Below, in pieces: positions 1 to 7,776 of a stretch of 21,876 nt of DNA. Source of the stretch: JBBUX01 sp037445775 (GTDB lineage: Bacteria; Actinomycetota; Coriobacteriia; Anaerosomatales; PHET01); NCBI GenBank assembly GCA_037445775.1, contig JBBIJX010000027.1, positions 1 through 21,876 of the forward strand, in the 5' to 3' direction. Below the pieces are notes generated by a model that was not told where the DNA came from, made no database searches, and worked only from the letters and a program-made list of their open reading frames with translations. Position 1 is the first letter of the stretch. Each line of letters starts with the position of its first letter. Position numbers and translations under genes: made by a program.

Positions 1-902
1 GGCACGCCTGGGTGCCGATCACGGTCGGGTGCGACAACTTCTGCAGCTACTGCATCGTGCCCCACGTCCGCGGACGCGAACGTAGCCGCGACCCGGACTC
101 TATCATCGACGAGGTCGCCGGCTTGGCTGACGACGGGGTGTGTGAAGTCACACTACTGGGGCAGAACGTGAACTCGTACGGGCGTGACCTGAATGGTGTG
201 CCTCGCTTCGCATCCCTGCTCAGGAAAGTGGCAGACACGGGAATCTCGCGGATCCGGTTCGCCACGAGCCATCCCAAGGACCTCTCGGACGATACCATCA
301 GCGTCATGGTCGACGTGCCCGCCGTGATGCCGTACCTTCATCTGCCGGTGCAGTCGGGATCTGATGCGGTTCTCGCGCGCATGAACCGCACCTACACCCA
401 GGATGGCTATCTCGCTCTCGTCCGGCGTCTTTACGAAGCGATTCCGCACCTAGCGCTGTCAACAGACGTGATCGTAGGCTTCCCGGGAGAGCGTGAGGAG
501 GACTTCGAGGCCACGATACGCGTGGTCGAGCTCGGTCGCTTTGACCAGGCCTTCACGTTCATCTACTCGCCCCGTGAAGGGACCCCGGCTGCGACGATGC
601 CAGACCAGGTGCCCCGAGACGTCTCGCAGGCCCGCTTCGAGCGACTCGTGGAACTCGTGCACCGTTCCGCGCTCCACAAGAACCGCGCCCTCGTCTCGAC
701 CGTCCAGACCGTGTTGTTCGAGGGAGCGAGCAAGCGAGATCCGCTCATGCTGACCGGACGCACACCCGGCAACAAGGTCGTCCACGTGCCTCTCGAAGAT
801 GCATCCGCAGTACATGCCCGCGCCGGGTCGTTCGGTGAGGTGCGCATCGACGACGCGCAGACATGGTTCCTTACCGGCTCGTTGGTGGGTACAAGCAAGT
901 AG
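1..902 (+). CDS. miaB: tRNA-2-methylthio-N6-dimethylallyladenosine synthase MiaB, 3' part (5' end off the window)
   Basis: Radical-SAM methylthiotransferase that converts i6A37 to ms2i6A37 in tRNAs reading UNN codons; cytosolic. The frame is open from base 3, so the gene begins upstream and the N-terminal MTTase/UPF0004 domain is missing here. Seen: the radical-SAM cluster motif CxxxCxxC as CDNFCSYC at the left edge, followed by PHVRGRERSR and LLGQNVNSYG, both typical of MiaB rather than RimO. The last ~65 residues look like the TRAM RNA-binding domain. It ends in TAG at 900-902. The next gene starts ~50 bp on, on the same strand, and miaA, which makes the substrate modification, lies one gene further on, so a shared operon is likely. 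Confidence 0.96.
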   Translation, partial: HAWVPITVGCDNFCSYCIVPHVRGRERSRDPDSIIDEVAGLADDGVCEVTLLGQNVNSYGRDLNGVPRFASLLRKVADTGISRIRFATSHPKDLSDDTISVMVDVPAVMPYLHLPVQSGSDAVLARMNRTYTQDGYLALVRRLYEAIPHLALSTDVIVGFPGEREEDFEATIRVVELGRFDQAFTFIYSPREGTPAATMPDQVPRDVSQARFERLVELVHRSALHKNRALVSTVQTVLFEGASKRDPLMLTGRTPGNKVVHVPLEDASAVHARAGSFGEVRIDDAQTWFLTGSLVGTSK

Positions 903-953
903 AGCGTAGCGGGAAGCTTGGACGCCACTGCCGTCGTCAGCTCAGGAGGGGTC

Positions 954-2342
954 ATGGCGTCGCCGGTATTCGGTGTGATCGCGCCGCATCCACCGATCTT
1001 CGTGCCTGAGGTCGGCGGCGCGCGCGCCGACGTCGCTCACGCCTCGCTCGCTGCGCTCGACCGTGCCCGCATCGCGCTGGCGCGGTTCGTTCCCGAGACC
1101 CTCATCGTGATGTCCCCCCACGCTCCGGCGCTCTGCGATGCCTTCTGCGTCGACGACTCACCGGAGTTCTTGGGCACGCTGTCGCAGTTCGGTGATGCCA
1201 CACTGCGGGTCTACGCGGGGGATCCCGAGCTCGGACGCGCGATCGCAGACGCGATCGCTTCTTCCGGACATGCCGTGGCCATGCGCTCCGAAGACGGTCG
1301 ACTCCGGTCAGGTTGGCTCGACCATGCGACGATCGTGCCGCTGTCCTTCCTCGATCCCCATCGTCAGTGCCGCCTCGTGGTGCTGTCGCTTAGCGAGCTC
1401 GACTACCACGCGCATCGCGACGCCGGTGCGGCCGTTCGGGCCGCTGCCGAATCGATCAAACGTCGCGTCGCCTTCATCGCGAGCGGGGACATGTCACACA
1501 GGCTGACACCCGACTCCGCCGCGGGCTACTCGCCCCGGGGCAGAGAGCTCGACGCGCAGATCACCGGGCTCGTCGAGCAAGGTCGTATCGAGGGACTCAC
1601 GCACCTCGCGCCCGACCTCGTCGAGGCAGGCGGGGAGTGCGGGCTGCGCTCAATCATCACTTTGGGCGGCTTCTGCTGCGAAGACCCTGCACCCGCCCGT
1701 CTGCTGGCCTACGAAGGCCCTTGGGGGGTGGGATACCTCACCGCCTTGGTGGGCAGGGCCGCACTCGACTGCGACGGCGCTGCCGCGTGTGAGCAACAGG
1801 GGGCGGGGTTCAAGGGTGGTCAGCCCGGCTCCGACGAATCGGAGATCGTCGCACTCGCCCGATCCACTATCGAAGCGTTCGTGCGAGACGAGACGACGCC
1901 TGTTGCGGTCACTCCTCTGAGCAAGGGCGAGTACCCGGCGAAGGCCGGAACGTTCGTCTCGCTTCACCGGGGCGGCGAGTTGCGCGGCTGCATTGGGACC
2001 ATCCTGCCCACCAAGGCGACACTCGGCGACGAGGTGGCCGCCAACGCAGTTGAAGCCGCCGCTCACGACCCACGTTTCGAACCAGTGACCGCCGACGAGC
2101 TTCCCGTCCTCGAGATCAGCGTGGACGTCCTGCACGCCCCTGAGTCCTGCGAGTTCGAGGATCTCGACCCCAAGACCTACGGGGTCATCGTCACCAGCGG
2201 TTGGCGACGCGGACTCCTCCTTCCAGACCTGCCGGGGATCGACGATGCCGAGTCACAGGTTGTCACAGCAATGCACAAGGCAGGCGTAGGTTCCGGTGAG
2301 CCATGCTCCTTGGAGCGCTTTCGCGTCGACCGCTACACTTAG
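954..2342 (+). CDS. MEMO/LigB-like extradiol-dioxygenase domain fused to a C-terminal AMMECR1 domain
   Basis: A two-domain protein of 462 aa. The N-terminal ~270 residues resemble the class III extradiol dioxygenase subunit B / MEMO fold: the early IAPHPPIF and later MSPHAP motifs carry the conserved histidines, and SGDMSHRLTPDS follows. The C-terminal ~165 residues are an AMMECR1 domain with its hallmark LRGCIGTI. This architecture matches the family described as the extradiol-dioxygenase-B-like N-terminal domain of AMMECR1 proteins (AmmeMemoRadiSam system). Its biochemical role is not established; dioxygenase activity should not be assumed. Start chosen at ATG 954 because AGGAGG at 944-949 precedes it; an in-frame TTG at 918 lacks a comparable site. 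The stop is 3 nt before the miaA start. No radical-SAM partner (AmrS type) is visible in the window. Confidence 0.85.
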   Translation: MASPVFGVIAPHPPIFVPEVGGARADVAHASLAALDRARIALARFVPETLIVMSPHAPALCDAFCVDDSPEFLGTLSQFGDATLRVYAGDPELGRAIADAIASSGHAVAMRSEDGRLRSGWLDHATIVPLSFLDPHRQCRLVVLSLSELDYHAHRDAGAAVRAAAESIKRRVAFIASGDMSHRLTPDSAAGYSPRGRELDAQITGLVEQGRIEGLTHLAPDLVEAGGECGLRSIITLGGFCCEDPAPARLLAYEGPWGVGYLTALVGRAALDCDGAAACEQQGAGFKGGQPGSDESEIVALARSTIEAFVRDETTPVAVTPLSKGEYPAKAGTFVSLHRGGELRGCIGTILPTKATLGDEVAANAVEAAAHDPRFEPVTADELPVLEISVDVLHAPESCEFEDLDPKTYGVIVTSGWRRGLLLPDLPGIDDAESQVVTAMHKAGVGSGEPCSLERFRVDRYT

Positions 2343-2345
2343 GAT

Positions 2346-3308
2346 GTGAGCGTCGAGTCCATCCTTCCCGGTAACCCCCTCCTGCGCGTCGCGGCGATCG
2401 TCGGCCCGACGGGTGTCGGCAAGTCCGCCGTCGCAGAGGACGTCGCCCTGAGCCTTCGCGGCGAGATCGTCTCAGCGGACTCGATGCAGGTATACCGCGG
2501 GATGGACATCGGCACTGCGAAGGTACCCATCAGCGAACGCCGCGTTCCGTACCACTGCATCGACTTGGTCGCGCCTGGCGCTACGTACTCGGCAGCGGTC
2601 TTCCAGCGCGACGCCCGCCGTGCCATCGCGTCGTGCGCGTCGCGAGACGTGCCTCCCGTCGTGTGCGGCGGCACCGGCCTGTACGTCCGCGCAGCCCTCG
2701 ACGATCTCACGTTCGCCGACGGTGCGCAGTCCGACAACACGGTTCGTGAGCGCTACGAGCGGATCGTGAGCGAACAGGGTCCCGACGCCCTGCACACGCT
2801 CTTGGCCGAGCGCGACCCAGCCGCTGCCGCAGCGATACACCCGCACAACGTGCGCCGCGTCGTGCGCGCCCTCGAGATGCATGAGCGCGGCGACCCGTAT
2901 GGTCGGCGAACGGCTGGGCTCTCTCGCCGCCAGAGCATCTATGACACGGTGTTCGTCGGCCTCACCATGGAGCGGGCCCGCCTGTATGCGCTCATCGACG
3001 AGCGCGTCGACGCGATGTGCGATGGTGGCCTCATCGATGAGGTGCGGACTCTGCTCGCAATGGGCTTTCGCACGGCACTCACATCGGCGCAGGCGATCGG
3101 CTACAAGGAACTCGTGCCAGTCGTCGAGGGATACGCCGACCTCGATGACGCGGTCGACGCCATCAAGCGTGCTACCCGCCGCTACGCCAAGCGACAGCTC
3201 ACGTGGTTCCGCGCCGATCCTCGTATCTCATGGGTCGATGTCACCCACCTGTCACACGCCGAACGGAGCGAGGCGGTACTCGCAGCGCTACACTGGTCCC
3301 AGAGCTGA
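2346..3308 (+). CDS. miaA: tRNA dimethylallyltransferase MiaA
   Basis: Transfers a dimethylallyl group from DMAPP to N6 of A37 in tRNAs reading UNN codons, giving i6A37, the substrate of MiaB encoded two genes upstream. Length 320 aa is normal for the family. Seen: P-loop GPTGVGKS at residues ~20-27, then DSMQVYRGMDIGTAK (substrate-binding loop), GGTGLYVRA, HPHNVRRVVRALE and the C-terminal QAIGYKEL and TRRYAKRQLTWFR motifs, all typical of MiaA. It starts with GTG 3 nt after the upstream stop; no strong Shine-Dalgarno is apparent, so translational coupling to the upstream gene is likely (inference). Stop at 3306-3308, 21 nt before dapF. Confidence 0.96.
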   Translation: MSVESILPGNPLLRVAAIVGPTGVGKSAVAEDVALSLRGEIVSADSMQVYRGMDIGTAKVPISERRVPYHCIDLVAPGATYSAAVFQRDARRAIASCASRDVPPVVCGGTGLYVRAALDDLTFADGAQSDNTVRERYERIVSEQGPDALHTLLAERDPAAAAAIHPHNVRRVVRALEMHERGDPYGRRTAGLSRRQSIYDTVFVGLTMERARLYALIDERVDAMCDGGLIDEVRTLLAMGFRTALTSAQAIGYKELVPVVEGYADLDDAVDAIKRATRRYAKRQLTWFRADPRISWVDVTHLSHAERSEAVLAALHWSQS

Positions 3309-3329
3309 CCAGAGCCTCGGGGAGTCGCG

Positions 3330-4205
3330 GTGGAACTCACGTTCACGAAGATGCACGGATTGGGCAACGACTTCATCGTCATCGACGACCGTGAGAGCGA
3401 TCTCGACCTGAGCCCCATGGCGGTCGAATGGCTGTGCGACCGCAACTTCGGCATCGGCGCCGACGGCATCATGCTGGTCCGCACCGCCACGCTGCCCGAC
3501 GCTGACTTCGCGTGGTGGTTCCGCAACGCAGACGGATCCGTTGCAGAGATGTGCGGAAACGGCATCCGCTGCTTCGCCAAGTACGTTGTCGACCGCGAGC
3601 TTGTACCCTCAGGCGCGTCCGAGGTGCGCATCGAGACGGCGCTGGGGGTCTACAGCGTCACGGTCGAACGTGATGGGGACGGTGCGCTTTCTACGGCACA
3701 GGTCGACATGGGGGAGCCGATCCTCGACCCGCACCTCATCCCGACACTGCTGGGCTGCGAGGACCCCGCCGATCCCGTCGTTGACTGCGGGCTTGAGACG
3801 ACGCACGGCACGGTCCATGCGACGTGCGTATCGATGGGGAATCCTCACTGCGTACTGTTCGTAGACGACATCGACACCGCCCCGGTCCTCACGCTCGGCC
3901 CCGAAATCGAGACCCATCACATGTTCCCCAACAAGACCAACGTCGAGTTCGCCCAAGTGCTTCCCGACGAGACGATCCGTCTGCGTGTCTGGGAGCGTGG
4001 GGTGGGGGAGACCCTCGCCTGCGGAACCGGCGCCTGCGCCGCCACCGTCGCCGCCGCGTTGAACTGCCGTATCGGACGCCGGTCCGAGGTCGAGCTGCCC
4101 GGTGGACGACTCAGCGTGGTGTGGGCCGGCACCGGCCGCGTGACGATGACCGGCCCGGCCCGCGAGGTCTTCAGCGGTTCCCTGACCATACCCGAGATTC
4201 CTTAG
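3330..4205 (+). CDS. dapF: Diaminopimelate epimerase DapF
   Basis: Interconverts LL- and meso-diaminopimelate for lysine and peptidoglycan synthesis; cytosolic, cofactor-free, using a cysteine pair. Both catalytic cysteines are present: in AEMCGNGIRC (Cys75) and in ETLACGTGACAA (Cys231). The N-terminal FTKMHGLGNDFIVID and the DADFAWWFRNADGS stretch are also family-typical, and 291 aa is a normal length. GTG start at 3330 is supported by GGGGAG at 3319-3324, five nt upstream. The next gene, dapL, makes its substrate, so the two pathway steps are adjacent, although separated by a 166-nt gap holding a small hairpin. Confidence 0.97.
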   Translation: MELTFTKMHGLGNDFIVIDDRESDLDLSPMAVEWLCDRNFGIGADGIMLVRTATLPDADFAWWFRNADGSVAEMCGNGIRCFAKYVVDRELVPSGASEVRIETALGVYSVTVERDGDGALSTAQVDMGEPILDPHLIPTLLGCEDPADPVVDCGLETTHGTVHATCVSMGNPHCVLFVDDIDTAPVLTLGPEIETHHMFPNKTNVEFAQVLPDETIRLRVWERGVGETLACGTGACAATVAAALNCRIGRRSEVELPGGRLSVVWAGTGRVTMTGPAREVFSGSLTIPEIP

Positions 4206-4225
4206 TAGACGACGGGATCGAGTAA

Positions 4226-4254
4226 CCGGTGACGCTGAGATCGACGCGCACCGG
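4226..4254. terminator. Imperfect hairpin after dapF
   Basis: CCGGTG (4226-4231) pairs with CACCGG (4249-4254). An inner CGC/GCG pair follows after a one-base bulge, leaving a ~10-nt loop. It lies 20 nt after the dapF stop. No T-run follows, so it could be a weak or Rho-assisted terminator or chance structure. The remaining gap to dapL (4255-4371) contains an extended -10-like TGcTACCAT (4304-4312) without a good -35 element. Confidence 0.25.
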
Positions 4255-4371
4255 CGCGATGCTTCCGCGTGACACAGCTGTAACCATGTCGTCGCCCTCA
4301 GAGTGCTACCATGTTCGCCACGGTCGCGCCCGGCCGGACCCGCCGCAGTCAACGAACAGGGGAGAGCGCAC

Positions 4372-5529
4372 GTGAGGACCGCCGATCGCATGAGCAACCT
4401 GCCGCCGTACCTCTTCGCAGAGATCGACCGCAAGAAGGAAGCGAAGCAGGCCCAGGGTGTCGACGTCATCTCCCTCGGTATCGGTGATCCCGACATGCCG
4501 ACTCCCGTCCGTATCGTCGATGCGATGGCGGAGGCGATCCGCGACCCGAAGAACCATCAGTACCCCGCGTACGCGGGCTCAAAGCCGTACCGCGAGGCCT
4601 GCGCGGAGTGGATGCGCCGCCGGTTCGGCGTCACGGTGGACCCGACGACCGAGGTACTCGCACTCATCGGCAGCAAGGAAGGGATCGCGCATCTCTTCCC
4701 CGCGTTCGTCAATGTGGGCGACTACACCCTCGTTCCGGGCGTCGGGTACCCGGTCTACCACACCGGGGGCGTCCTCATCGGTGGGCAGAGCCACTTCATG
4801 CATATGGGCGACGACACCGACTGGCTCGCGGACTTCGAATCCACGCCGTCCGACGTCCTCGCATCGGCAAAGATGATGTTCCTGAGCTATCCGAACAACC
4901 CGTCTTCGGCGATCGCGACAACGGACTACTTCGACCGCGCCATCGCGTTCGCCGCGGAGCACAACCTTCTGCTCGTACACGACAACGCGTACTCAGAGAT
5001 CGGTTTCGACGGCTACAAGCCTCCCAGCATCCTTGAGCGTCCGGGCGCCATGGACGTCGCCATCGAGCTTTTCAGCTGCTCCAAGGCGTACAACATGACC
5101 GGGTGGCGTGTCGCGTTCGCGGCGGGCAACGCCGAGGCGATCAAGGCACTCGGTACCGTCAAGTCCAATATCGACTCCGGCATCTTCACGGCGGTCCAGG
5201 ACGCGGCGATCGAGGCGATGCTCGGAGATCAGACCGATGTGGTTGAGATGAGCGCGCTCTACCAGCGGCGCCGTGACCTGGTCATGGAAGCGCTCGCATC
5301 TATCGGGCTGTCGGCCCGCACCCCGAAGGGCACGATCTACGTCTGGGCACGGATTCCCGCAGGCTGCACATCCGCACAGTACGCCGGCGACGTCCTGGAC
5401 AAGGCCGGCGTCATCGTCGCACCCGGTAACGCGTACGGCCCTGACGGTGAGGGCTACATCCGGATCTCACTCGCCACGCCCGACGACCGCCTCGCGGAGG
5501 CCCTCGAGCGCATCAAGACGCAGCTCTAG
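4372..5529 (+). CDS. dapL: LL-diaminopimelate aminotransferase (DapL, PLP-dependent class I/II aminotransferase)
   Basis: Converts tetrahydrodipicolinate plus glutamate directly to LL-diaminopimelate plus 2-oxoglutarate, bypassing the succinylase/acetylase steps. The product has 385 aa. Seen: ISLGIGDPDMPTP, YPAYAGSKPYREA, GSKEGIAHL, LSYPNNPSSAIA and the PLP-lysine motif SCSKAYNMTGWR (Lys238), a set typical of the DapL/class I fold. The start is GTG 4372 because AGGGGAG at 4358-4364 sits seven nt upstream. An open frame extends back to 4303, but that part is low-complexity and has no ribosome site. Its place directly after dapF supports DapL over another aminotransferase. The specific assignment within the class I family rests on similarity and context. 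Confidence 0.9.
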   Translation: MRTADRMSNLPPYLFAEIDRKKEAKQAQGVDVISLGIGDPDMPTPVRIVDAMAEAIRDPKNHQYPAYAGSKPYREACAEWMRRRFGVTVDPTTEVLALIGSKEGIAHLFPAFVNVGDYTLVPGVGYPVYHTGGVLIGGQSHFMHMGDDTDWLADFESTPSDVLASAKMMFLSYPNNPSSAIATTDYFDRAIAFAAEHNLLLVHDNAYSEIGFDGYKPPSILERPGAMDVAIELFSCSKAYNMTGWRVAFAAGNAEAIKALGTVKSNIDSGIFTAVQDAAIEAMLGDQTDVVEMSALYQRRRDLVMEALASIGLSARTPKGTIYVWARIPAGCTSAQYAGDVLDKAGVIVAPGNAYGPDGEGYIRISLATPDDRLAEALERIKTQL

Positions 5530-5545
5530 GGAGTGCGCTGTCGCC

Positions 5546-6916
5546 GTGGGCCGCGACCGGACGTATCCACATACCGGCGAGGAACAAGACGCCGAGCGGG
5601 ATCGCGCAGTCCTCGTTGGTATCGACCGGCACGACGCAGAATGGCCGGTGGACGAGTCCCTCGCCGAACTCGAGCGTCTCGCACACACGCTTGGCGTCGA
5701 CGTCGCGGGATGCGTTACCCAGCGCCTGGACCGGCCAAATCCGCGCACGTTCATAGGCTCCGGCAAAGCCGAAGAGGTCGCCGCGCTTGCTGCCGAACGG
5801 CAAGCCACGCTCGTCGTATTCGACGACGACCTCACGCCGAGCCAGCAGGTCAACGTCGAAGGGCTGCTTCCGGACGTGCGCGTGCTCGACAGAACCCAGC
5901 TCATCCTCGACATATTCGCCGCGCACGCGGTAAGCCGTGAAGGGAAGCTCCAGGTCGAACTCGCACAGCTGCAGTATCTGCTGCCGCGTCTACGCGGCAT
6001 GTGGGGCCACCTGGAACGCGAACGCTTGGGCGGAGGCAGGGGAGCACGATTCGGTGCCGGTGAATCCCAACTCGAAGTCGACCGGCGTCTCGCGCGTCGG
6101 CGCATCGCCGAGCTGAAGCGGGAGCTCCACTCCGTCGCCGGCGAGCGCGACCTGCAACGCAAGCGCCGCGCCCGTTCCGGCATCTATCGGATAGTGCTGG
6201 TGGGCTACACGAACGCAGGCAAGTCATCACTGCTGAACGCACTCACGAACGCCGACGTACTCGCCTACGACATGCTGTTCGCCACCCTCGACTCAACCAC
6301 CCGCCGGCTTGACCTGCCTGAGGGCCGTCAGATCACTCTCACGGACACCGTGGGGTTCATCCACAAGCTTCCTCATGGCCTTGTCGAGGCATTCAAGTCC
6401 ACGCTTGATGAGGTCGCGGAGGCGGATCTTCTGCTCCACGTCACCGACGCGGGCGCCACTCATATGGACGCGCAGATGCGGGCGGTACGCGAGGTTCTGC
6501 ACGAGATCGGCGCACACACACGCCCGAGCATCACCGTTCTGAACAAGTCGGACACACTGGACACCGAGGCGCGGGTGTTGCTCGCACGGCGCCATCCCGG
6601 AGCGGTGTTCACGTCTGCACTGACGCGCGACGGCATCGATGACCTGCTCGCACGCATCGCCGACGAGGCGTCGCGTGGGAGCGTGACCCTCACCGCCATC
6701 GTACCCTACACACGCGGCGACCTCGTCCAGGTCGCACACGAACAGGGCCACATCCTTTCCGAACGTCATACCGCAGACGGCACGAGGCTCGTCATACGTG
6801 TACCCGAGCACGTCGCCAAGAAGTACGAGGAGTTTCTCGCTGAACCTGAAGACGATCCCAATCCCTCTGACGAAGAACGGACACAAGGCGCGCACGGCGG
6901 AATGCCGACAACGTGA
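5546..6916 (+). CDS. hflX: GTPase HflX (ribosome-associated)
   Basis: Ribosome-binding GTPase that splits stalled or stress-inactivated ribosomes; cytosolic. The product has 456 aa. Seen in order: the N-terminal HflX domain with NPRTFIGSGKAEEV, a helical linker containing FGAGESQLEVDRR, then the G domain with G1 GYTNAGKSS (residues ~220-228), G3 DTVGF (~267) and G4 NKSD (~333), and a short C-terminal domain. The nearest good start in frame is GTG 5546; AGGGAG at 5528-5533, overlapping the dapL stop, is 12 nt away, so initiation is suboptimal or coupled to dapL. A longer open frame back to 5273 is an out-of-frame overlap with dapL and is rejected. It converges on lexA with an 11-nt gap. Confidence 0.95.
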   Translation: MGRDRTYPHTGEEQDAERDRAVLVGIDRHDAEWPVDESLAELERLAHTLGVDVAGCVTQRLDRPNPRTFIGSGKAEEVAALAAERQATLVVFDDDLTPSQQVNVEGLLPDVRVLDRTQLILDIFAAHAVSREGKLQVELAQLQYLLPRLRGMWGHLERERLGGGRGARFGAGESQLEVDRRLARRRIAELKRELHSVAGERDLQRKRRARSGIYRIVLVGYTNAGKSSLLNALTNADVLAYDMLFATLDSTTRRLDLPEGRQITLTDTVGFIHKLPHGLVEAFKSTLDEVAEADLLLHVTDAGATHMDAQMRAVREVLHEIGAHTRPSITVLNKSDTLDTEARVLLARRHPGAVFTSALTRDGIDDLLARIADEASRGSVTLTAIVPYTRGDLVQVAHEQGHILSERHTADGTRLVIRVPEHVAKKYEEFLAEPEDDPNPSDEERTQGAHGGMPTT

Positions 6917-6918
6917 CG

Positions 6919-6936
6919 CGTGTGTTCCTACACACG
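6919..6936. terminator. Short hairpin between convergent hflX and lexA
   Basis: CGTGTG (6919-6924) and CACACG (6931-6936) form a perfect 6-bp stem with a 6-nt loop that contains the lexA stop codon (minus strand). It lies in the only space between the two convergent stops. There is no T-run on either side, so terminator function is a guess from position. Confidence 0.3.
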
Positions 6937-7569
6937 ACGGAACAGCGCAACCACCTTGCCCACCACCGTGACGTCACGAGCGTAGATCGGCTCGAGCGCT
7001 GGGTTCTCGGGCTGCAGCCGAACACGACCTGACTCGCGGAAGAAGCGCTTCACCGTCGCCTCGGGTTCCCCTGAGTACTCGTCTGAGATGATCGCTACCA
7101 CGATGTCGCCGTTGTCGGCCGACTCCTGCTGCCGAACAACGACGTGATCACCGTCGAGGATTCCCGCGTCGATCATAGAGTCGCCACGCACCTTGAGTAT
7201 GAACGTCCGGTCGCCGGCGAACTCTGCGGGCAGGGGTATTGTGGCCTCGATGTTCTCAGCGGCAAGAATCGGCTGACCTGCGGCAACCTGCCCGACAAGT
7301 GGCACTGAGTGGATCCTGCTGTAGTCGAGAGCAGCGTCAGTGTCGCGGAAGTCGAACACCTCAAGGGCCCGGGGCTTGGAAGGATCACGGCGGATATAGC
7401 CCTTCGCCTCGATCGCGGCTAGATGCGAGTGAACCGTAGAAGAGGAGGAGAGGCCCACCGCGTCGCCAATCTCGCGCACGCTGGGTGGATAGCCCCTCCG
7501 ATGGATCTCTGCCCTGATGAAGTCCAGTATCTGCTGCTGTCGGCGAGTCAGTTCGCGCTGGTAGGCCAT
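6928..7569 (-). CDS. lexA: LexA repressor (SOS regulator, autocleaving S24 peptidase)
   Basis: Represses SOS genes and self-cleaves when RecA filaments form. The product has 213 aa. Seen: an N-terminal winged helix-turn-helix (YPPSVREIGDAVGLSSSSTV), the Ala97-Gly98 cleavage site in QVAAGQPI, catalytic Ser131 in RGDSMIDAG and Lys174 in EATVKRF. Start at ATG 7569 (MAYQRELT) is supported by AGGGAG (complement of 7575-7580) five nt upstream; the open frame reaches 7635 but lacks support beyond that. Its promoter and LexA-box-like sites lie in the divergent region at 7588-7703, so autoregulation is likely. It is divergent to a small LysM protein, as in Bacillus lexA-yneA and the mycobacterial lexA-chiZ region. 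Confidence 0.97.
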   Translation of the reverse strand: MAYQRELTRRQQQILDFIRAEIHRRGYPPSVREIGDAVGLSSSSTVHSHLAAIEAKGYIRRDPSKPRALEVFDFRDTDAALDYSRIHSVPLVGQVAAGQPILAAENIEATIPLPAEFAGDRTFILKVRGDSMIDAGILDGDHVVVRQQESADNGDIVVAIISDEYSGEPEATVKRFFRESGRVRLQPENPALEPIYARDVTVVGKVVALFRRV

Positions 7570-7587
7570 GGGGGCTCCCTCACGCAT

Positions 7588-7601
7588 CGAACAGGTGTAC
7601 G
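7588..7601. promoter_or_regulatory. LexA (SOS) box 1, near the lexA transcription start
   Basis: CGAACAGGTGTACG matches the Gram-positive/actinobacterial SOS box CGAAC-N4-GTTCG with one mismatch. It lies just downstream of the predicted lexA -10 (7607-7612), about where transcription would start, and 19 nt before the lexA start codon. Its reverse complement shares ACACCTGTTCG with box 4. Confidence 0.75.
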
Positions 7602-7606
7602 ACCGC

Positions 7607-7635
7607 AGTCTACCGACTTCAGTCGTAGATGGCAA
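7607..7635 (-). promoter_or_regulatory. Predicted lexA promoter
   Basis: Read on the minus strand: -35 TTGCCA (complement of 7630-7635), a 17-nt spacer, and -10 TAGACT (complement of 7607-7612). The -35 region is overlapped by SOS box 2 and the start region by box 1, consistent with LexA autoregulation. It is a match by eye, 5/6 and 4/6 to the sigma-70 consensus. Confidence 0.55.
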
Positions 7636-7646
7636 ACACGCGTTCG
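7633..7646. promoter_or_regulatory. LexA (SOS) box 2, over the lexA -35
   Basis: CAAACACGCGTTCG matches CGAAC-N4-GTTCG with one mismatch (second base). It overlaps the predicted -35 of the lexA promoter and lies 29 bp from box 3. Confidence 0.7.
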
Positions 7647-7654
7647 CTCACTGC

Positions 7655-7682
7655 TTGACAGCGAACGTGTGTTCTATATGAT
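7655..7682 (+). promoter_or_regulatory. Strong predicted promoter of the LysM gene
   Basis: A consensus TTGACA (7655-7660), a 16-nt spacer and TATGAT (7677-7682) make this the best sigma-70-type promoter seen in the window. It points away from lexA toward the LysM gene, leaving a leader of roughly 85-90 nt. SOS box 3 fills the spacer and box 4 covers the expected start site, so LexA binding would be expected to block it. Confidence 0.8.
7662..7675. promoter_or_regulatory. LexA (SOS) box 3, in the promoter spacer
   Basis: CGAACGTGTGTTCT matches CGAAC-N4-GTTCG except for the last base. It lies wholly between the -35 and -10 of the forward promoter, a classic repressor position. It starts 28 bp before box 4. 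Confidence 0.8.
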
Positions 7683-7689
7683 TGGAGTA

Positions 7690-7703
7690 CGAACACCTGT
7701 TCG
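7690..7703. promoter_or_regulatory. LexA (SOS) box 4, perfect consensus
   Basis: CGAACACCTGTTCG is a perfect match to CGAAC-N4-GTTCG. The symmetry extends to 7-bp arms (TACGAAC / GTTCGTA, 7688-7705). It sits at the predicted transcription start of the LysM gene. Confidence 0.85.
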
Positions 7704-7776
7704 TATTCGTCGTCCGTCTTCATGTCAGACCCTCGGGCTAGGGTGGCATCACAACCAACCGGAAAGGCTGGAGGTC

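Noticed and set aside
4303..4371. N-terminal extension of DapL to GTG 4303.
   Set aside because: No ribosome site, a Pro/Arg-rich extension absent from the family, and an excellent AGGGGAG before GTG 4372.
5273..5545. N-terminal extension of HflX inside dapL.
   Set aside because: It overlaps dapL out of frame, with Ser/Arg/Pro-rich nonsense typical of a shadow; HflX similarity begins after 5600.
7423..7776. N-terminal extension of the LysM protein.
   Set aside because: It would run through lexA, all four SOS boxes and the promoter; the RBS-supported ATG 7777 gives a normal TM-LysM protein.
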